Positions 15,365 through 18,835 of a DNA stretch of 18,835 nt are shown here, piece after piece. Below the pieces are notes generated by a model. That model was not told the DNA's origin, did not search any database, and saw only the letters and a program-made list of their open reading frames with translations. The DNA is from Methylococcaceae bacterium UBA4132 (lineage in GTDB: Bacteria; Pseudomonadota; Gammaproteobacteria; Methylococcales; Methylomonadaceae), in NCBI GenBank assembly GCA_002380945.1, contig DFWO01000020.1, positions 1 to 18,835 of the forward strand. Direction: 5' to 3'. The first letter of the stretch is position 1; every line of letters starts with the position of its first letter. The position numbers and the translations under genes are program-made.

Positions 15365-16402
15365 TTAATCTAACGCTTTGTAAGGATTAGCCGTTTGTGC
15401 TGCCAATTCTCTTTTATAAAGGATGGACGAGTAAACAGACAAGGCAATCAATATCGCACCGACTAAACCTGTGATGACTTCAGGAATGTGATACATCATG
15501 CTAATCAACATGATAGCCGCCAACGTGCCAATGGCATAATGTGCGCCATGTTCTAAAAACACATATTCATCTAGCGTGCCTTGACGCACTAAGTACACGG
15601 TCAAACTCCGCACAAACATCGCACCAATCGCTAAACCAAGCATAATGATGACAACATCTTGGGTAATGGCAAATGCACCAATAACACCGTCAAATGAAAA
15701 CGAGGCATCTAATACTTCAAGGTACAAAAAGCTCATCATGCTGCCTCTTTTTAATGCGTCCGCGACTTCTTCGCCTTCTTCTTCATCTTCAAACAACGCC
15801 GCCATACTGCCAACGACAACATATAACATCACACCACCAACACCCGCCATGAGTACATCTAAACGTATTGCTTCGGGTAGCCAGTGGTTAATGACTAATA
15901 ATAAGCCTAATGACAAAATAACCTCGATAGATTCAAGTTTGCCAAAGTCAGATAATTTTTCTTCGATATAGCCTAGCCAATGTAATTCTTTTTCTTCGTT
16001 AAAAATAAACGAGAAAAACACCATTAACAAAAACATACCACCAAACGCAGCAATCTGAACGTGAGCAGATTCTAAATGTTCGGCATAAGTAGCAGGATTA
16101 TGTAATGCCATATCCGCAACGCCAAAAAAGCCCATGCCTGTCGCCACAGAAACAATGGCAATTGGGAATATTAAACGCATACCAAATACGGCGACTAAAA
16201 TACCGTAGGTAAGGAAGTATTGCTGCCAGCGTTCATCCATACGCTTTAGAATAGACGCGTTAACCACGGCGTTATCGAATGATAAACTCACCTCCAATAC
16301 ACCTAAAATAATAGCGATAAACGCGCCCACTATGCCACCCCAATAAAGCGCGGCAGCTAAACAAAAGCCTGTAACAATAAAAGAAAGTCGAAAATGCTGC
16401 AT
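15365..16402 (-). CDS. DUF475 / TerC-like integral membrane protein
   Basis: A 345-residue polytopic inner-membrane protein of the DUF475 family, related to the TerC group of putative metal-ion exporters. About 8-9 hydrophobic segments are visible. Two internally similar acidic motifs stand out: SLSFDNAVVNASI (39-51) and DASFSFDGVIGAFAI (232-246), matching the TerC LSLDNA-type motif. A conserved block VRSLTVYLVRQGTLDEYVFL (264-283) and EHGAHYAIG (284-292) follows. A very acidic cytoplasmic loop (EDEEEGEE, 205-212) lies between the halves and might bind metal. The start at the ATG 16402 is preferred because GAAGG precedes it by about 7 bases; the frame is open to a TTG at 16438. TerC relatives handle tellurite stress or Mn2+ export; the role of DUF475 proteins is not established. 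Confidence 0.9.
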   Translation of the reverse strand: MQHFRLSFIVTGFCLAAALYWGGIVGAFIAIILGVLEVSLSFDNAVVNASILKRMDERWQQYFLTYGILVAVFGMRLIFPIAIVSVATGMGFFGVADMALHNPATYAEHLESAHVQIAAFGGMFLLMVFFSFIFNEEKELHWLGYIEEKLSDFGKLESIEVILSLGLLLVINHWLPEAIRLDVLMAGVGGVMLYVVVGSMAALFEDEEEGEEVADALKRGSMMSFLYLEVLDASFSFDGVIGAFAITQDVVIIMLGLAIGAMFVRSLTVYLVRQGTLDEYVFLEHGAHYAIGTLAAIMLISMMYHIPEVITGLVGAILIALSVYSSILYKRELAAQTANPYKALD

Positions 16403-16604
16403 AAAAATACCTTCAAGGTTAATATTTTGGTTGCTCAACTATAAGTCGATTAATTTTAAAATCAACTTTTAATATGGCATCAAATAATAGCTAAAGCGGA
16501 TAGCAATCACTAAATCACTACCTAGTCACTGACAATTACATCATTTCTAAGCTAGATAGAATCAGTTAGAGCCATTATACTTGCCTACTTTTTACAGATT
16601 ATAT

Positions 16605-16632
16605 ATTGATGATTACACCGTAAATCATCAAT
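16605..16632. other. Perfect 10-bp hairpin in the DUF475-mtnB intergenic region
   Basis: ATTGATGATT (16605-16614) pairs with AATCATCAAT (16623-16632) around ACACCGTA. AT-rich, no T-run, so an operator or mRNA structure is more likely than a terminator. A weak 29-codon frame (16659-16748, ATG to TAG, starting MKISYPFQLL) follows without a ribosome site. Otherwise nothing was recognised in the 493 bases between the divergent genes. Confidence 0.35.
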
Positions 16633-16895
16633 AACAACAGGACATTGCTATTACAAACATGAAAATATCTTACCCGTTTCAACTGCTCATGTCTGGTTAT
16701 TTACGGCTTGGTTCATTGCTTTTATGGACGGGGTTTCCTGCACTATAGATAATAAAACCTGCCGCTGATTTTGAATTATGGCTATAGAACTGAGAGCTGC
16801 CGAACGCATGGAAAAATTATCATTCTTAAGATACTCAGCATGAAAAATCGTACTATTCTTAATTCAACCTATTTATTCTCATCTCTTTAATTAGC

Positions 16896-17513
16896 ATGAC
16901 TTATAACAACGACTTTTTTAACCTCGCCAATCAACTGATTGCAGCAGGTAAACTTATTGATAGCAAAGGCTGGGTACCTGCTACCAGCGGCAATCTTTCC
17001 GCACGTTTGCCCGATGGTACGATTGCCATTACAGTATCAGGTAAGCACAAAGGTCATTTGCAGATTGACGATATTATGCTGATTGATGCCGATGCCAATG
17101 CCTTGGATAGTAAAAAACCCTCCGCAGAAACCTTGCTACATACCGCATTGTATAAACGCTTTCCTGATGTTCAGTGTGTGCTGCATCCGCATTCACTGAA
17201 TGCCACGCTAATTTCAAAAATCTTTAAAGTCGCCGTCGTGCTAGAAAACTATGAATTACTCAAAGCCCTGTGCGGTATTAGTACCCATGAAAGCCGCGTT
17301 GTTGTACCTATTTTTGCCAATGACCAAAACATTGCTCGTTTATCCGAGCAAGTAGAACAACACTGGAATCAATGCGCACGCGGCTATGCCTATCTTATTG
17401 CTGGTCACGGGCTTTATACATGGGGGGCATCCGTCTCAGAAACACTACGTCATCTCGAAGTATTAGACTTTTTATTTGAATGTGAACTACGACTACATGG
17501 AGTCAAAAATTAA
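16896..17513 (+). CDS. mtnB: Methylthioribulose-1-phosphate dehydratase
   Basis: A 205-residue class II aldolase-fold enzyme that dehydrates 5-methylthioribulose-1-phosphate to the diketo compound in the methionine salvage pathway. Family motifs are ATSGNLSAR (29-37), TVSGKHKG (46-53), the Zn-binding HPH (97-99) in VLHPHSLNAT, and His171 in AGHGLYTWG; Glu78 is a likely catalytic acid. The length matches bacterial MtnB. It is the first gene of mtnB-mtnD-mtnC, its TAA sharing the last A with the ATG of mtnD. The start ATG at 16896 fits the family N-terminus; no strong ribosome site is seen. Other salvage genes (mtnA, mtnK or mtnP) are not in the window. Confidence 0.96.
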   Translation: MTYNNDFFNLANQLIAAGKLIDSKGWVPATSGNLSARLPDGTIAITVSGKHKGHLQIDDIMLIDADANALDSKKPSAETLLHTALYKRFPDVQCVLHPHSLNATLISKIFKVAVVLENYELLKALCGISTHESRVVVPIFANDQNIARLSEQVEQHWNQCARGYAYLIAGHGLYTWGASVSETLRHLEVLDFLFECELRLHGVKN

Positions 17514-18073
17514 TGAGTGTACTAACAATTTACCCAGAACACCAACCTGAACACGGTACACGCTATACCGACAGCAATGTTATTAAAAGCCATCTGCACA
17601 GTTTGGGTGTACAGTTTGAACATTGGAATGCAGATTATGAATTAGGATTGGATGCTGATCAAAATACCGTATTGATTGCCTACCGTGAACCCATTAACGC
17701 GTTAAAACAAAAACATTATTTTCAATCCATAGATGTCATTCGAGTTCATCCAGAGCAACCTGAAAAAGACATCATTAGAAAAAAATTTCTTTCTGAACAC
17801 ATACACGATGATTTTGAAATACGCTTTTTTATCGAAGGCTGCGGCTTATTCTATTTACATGTAGCCGATAAAATTTATGCCGTATTGTGTGAAAGAGGCG
17901 ATTTAATTAGCGTCCCTGCTGGCACTAAACACTGGTTTGATATGGGCGAAAATCCCAGTTTTACCTGCATTCGTTTCTTTACTACCCCTTATGGCTGGGT
18001 TGCCAAGTTCACCGACAACCCGATTTCAGACTCTTTTCCGACTCTGGATCAATTTGTTGCTGAGTTATCATGA
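17513..18073 (+). CDS. mtnD: Acireductone dioxygenase
   Basis: A 186-residue cupin that oxidises the acireductone intermediate of methionine salvage. The metal-binding set is His96, His98, Glu102 and His140, in EHIHDDFEIRFF and GTKHWFD, identical in position to the studied Klebsiella enzyme. With Fe2+ the product is the methionine precursor 4-methylthio-2-oxobutanoate plus formate; with Ni2+ some family members make methylthiopropionate, formate and CO instead. The sequence does not tell which metal is used. It overlaps mtnB by one base and mtnC by four (ATGA), so translation is coupled and the three proteins form one operon. Confidence 0.97.
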   Translation: MSVLTIYPEHQPEHGTRYTDSNVIKSHLHSLGVQFEHWNADYELGLDADQNTVLIAYREPINALKQKHYFQSIDVIRVHPEQPEKDIIRKKFLSEHIHDDFEIRFFIEGCGLFYLHVADKIYAVLCERGDLISVPAGTKHWFDMGENPSFTCIRFFTTPYGWVAKFTDNPISDSFPTLDQFVAELS

Positions 18074-18744
18074 TTAAAGCTATCGTCACTGATATTGAAG
18101 GCACAACATCTTCATTATCATTTGTTAAAGAAGTCTTATTTCCTTATGCCCGCGCTCATCTTGCTGATTTTGTGCGTCATCACGCGGACGAGTTAGCGGT
18201 AAAAGCCCTGCTAGAAGATGCGTGTCAAGTCGTGGGCGAAAAACTGACTACTGAGCAACTCATTACTCAGTTTATCGACTGGATAGACCAAGACAAAAAA
18301 GTGACTCCCTTAAAATCACTGCAAGGCTTAATTTGGCAAACTGGTTATCAGCAAGGTGATTTTAACGGGCATATCTACCGTGACGCGGCAGATAATTTAA
18401 AAAAATGGTATGCGCAAGGCTTAGCACTATACGTTTATTCATCAGGTTCAGTGTATGCGCAAAAACTACTGTTCGCCCACACAGAATTTGGTGATTTAAC
18501 GCCGTTGTTTTCGGGTTATTTTGATACCCACATCGGCGGTAAACAACAAATTGAGTCGTATCAGCATATTGCTGAAACGATAGGCTTACCTGCCGAACAA
18601 CTGTTATTTTTATCGGATATAAAAGAAGAATTGGATGCTGCCAAAGCCGCAGGTTTTGTCACCATACAACTGACTAGAGATGGTTCGTTTGATACGCAAA
18701 CCAACCATTCGCAAGTCCGTAGTTTTGATGATATTAAGGTTTAA
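18070..18744 (+). CDS. mtnC: Enolase-phosphatase E1 (2,3-diketo-5-methylthiopentyl-1-phosphate enolase/phosphatase)
   Basis: A 224-residue HAD-superfamily enzyme. Its N-terminus IVTDIEGTTSSLSFVKEVLFPYA shows the MtnC motif with catalytic Asp8 and Glu10 (DxE). YVYSSGSV (about 121-128) is HAD motif II, Lys158 in IGGKQ is a motif III-like lysine, and FLSDIKEELDAAKAAG (about 180-195) is motif IV with the acidic pair. It catalyses enolisation and then dephosphorylation, giving the acireductone used by MtnD. Its ATG lies within the mtnD stop (ATGA overlap). The operon ends here; a palindromic AAACCTAGGTTT with a short T tract follows the stop but has no loop, so it is a weak terminator at best. Confidence 0.96.
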   Translation: MIKAIVTDIEGTTSSLSFVKEVLFPYARAHLADFVRHHADELAVKALLEDACQVVGEKLTTEQLITQFIDWIDQDKKVTPLKSLQGLIWQTGYQQGDFNGHIYRDAADNLKKWYAQGLALYVYSSGSVYAQKLLFAHTEFGDLTPLFSGYFDTHIGGKQQIESYQHIAETIGLPAEQLLFLSDIKEELDAAKAAGFVTIQLTRDGSFDTQTNHSQVRSFDDIKV

Positions 18745-18761
18745 ACCTAGGTTTTTATTTG

Positions 18762-18835
18762 TCCACGAAAGACACAAAAAGCACAAAAATAAATTAAGTT
18801 ATCTCTAGTATACTTTTCGTGTCTTTCGTGTCTTT
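18762..18835. repeat. Second copy of the 9-nt-period inverted repeat, cut by the window end
   Basis: The left arm (18762-18788) is TCCACGAAA GACACAAAA and AGCACAAAA. After 26 bases the right arm runs TTTCGTGTC TTTCGTGTC TTT (18815-18835) and leaves the window. The arms and 9-nt unit are the same as in the 15211-15355 copy, but the interior is shorter and different. It lies 17 bases downstream of mtnC. Confidence 0.65.

Noticed and set aside
16403..16438. TTG start of the DUF475 gene
   Set aside because: The ATG at 16402 has a GAAGG ribosome site and gives the usual family length.
18744..18760. AAACCTAGGTTT plus T tract as mtnC terminator
   Set aside because: The palindrome has no loop, so the hairpin would be very weak.

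Overview
The window looks like chromosomal DNA of a moderately AT-rich gammaproteobacterium. The MetG, MtnB/MtnD/MtnC, OprP-type porin and PchR-type regulator sequences all read as gammaproteobacterial. Low-copy inverted repeats built on a 9-nt TTTCGTGNN unit are also present. A methanotroph or sulfur-oxidiser group (Methylococcales or Thiotrichales) would fit, but the sequence does not settle this. No rRNA, tRNA, CRISPR array, transposase or phage gene was seen.

Layout. (1) 1-2215: methionyl-tRNA synthetase (metG). (2) 2499-4050, minus strand: an S8 subtilisin-like protease with its own I9 prodomain but no signal peptide, followed at once by a small protein that resembles a free-standing I9 prodomain and is probably its inhibitor or chaperone. 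A palindrome covers the spacer of its likely promoter. (3) 4352-4468: a possible broken one-helix membrane peptide gene. (4) 4563-8604, plus strand: a three-gene group consisting of a GlxA-type DJ-1/AraC regulator, a HoxX-type protein fused to a complete C-terminal bacteriohemerythrin, and a BioD-like P-loop protein. (5) 8579-13328: a PchR-type AraC regulator divergent from a TonB-dependent receptor, with an exported amidohydrolase downstream of the receptor. (6) 13441-15036, minus: a phosphate-selective porin preceded by four PHO half-sites phased at 11 bp. (7) 15365-16402, minus: a DUF475/TerC-like membrane protein. (8) 16896-18744, plus: the methionine-salvage operon mtnB-mtnD-mtnC with overlapping start and stop codons.

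How the genes work together. HoxX is known to make CO from formyl-tetrahydrofolate through formyl-CoA, for the NiFe-hydrogenase cofactor in air. Here it carries an O2-binding di-iron domain and sits with a regulator and a P-loop enzyme, with no hydrogenase or hyp gene in the window. This group is the best candidate for an undescribed system. The TonB receptor, amidohydrolase and PchR-like regulator look like a ligand-induced uptake-and-processing unit, probably for a siderophore-like compound. The porin is very likely part of the phosphate-starvation regulon. MtnB, MtnD and MtnC perform consecutive steps that return methylthioribulose-1-phosphate to methionine.

The most interesting points are the HoxX-hemerythrin fusion and its cluster, the protease/prodomain-like inhibitor pair, the phased PHO boxes, the GGCATATCAC direct repeats upstream of the TonB receptor, and the 9-nt-period inverted repeats.
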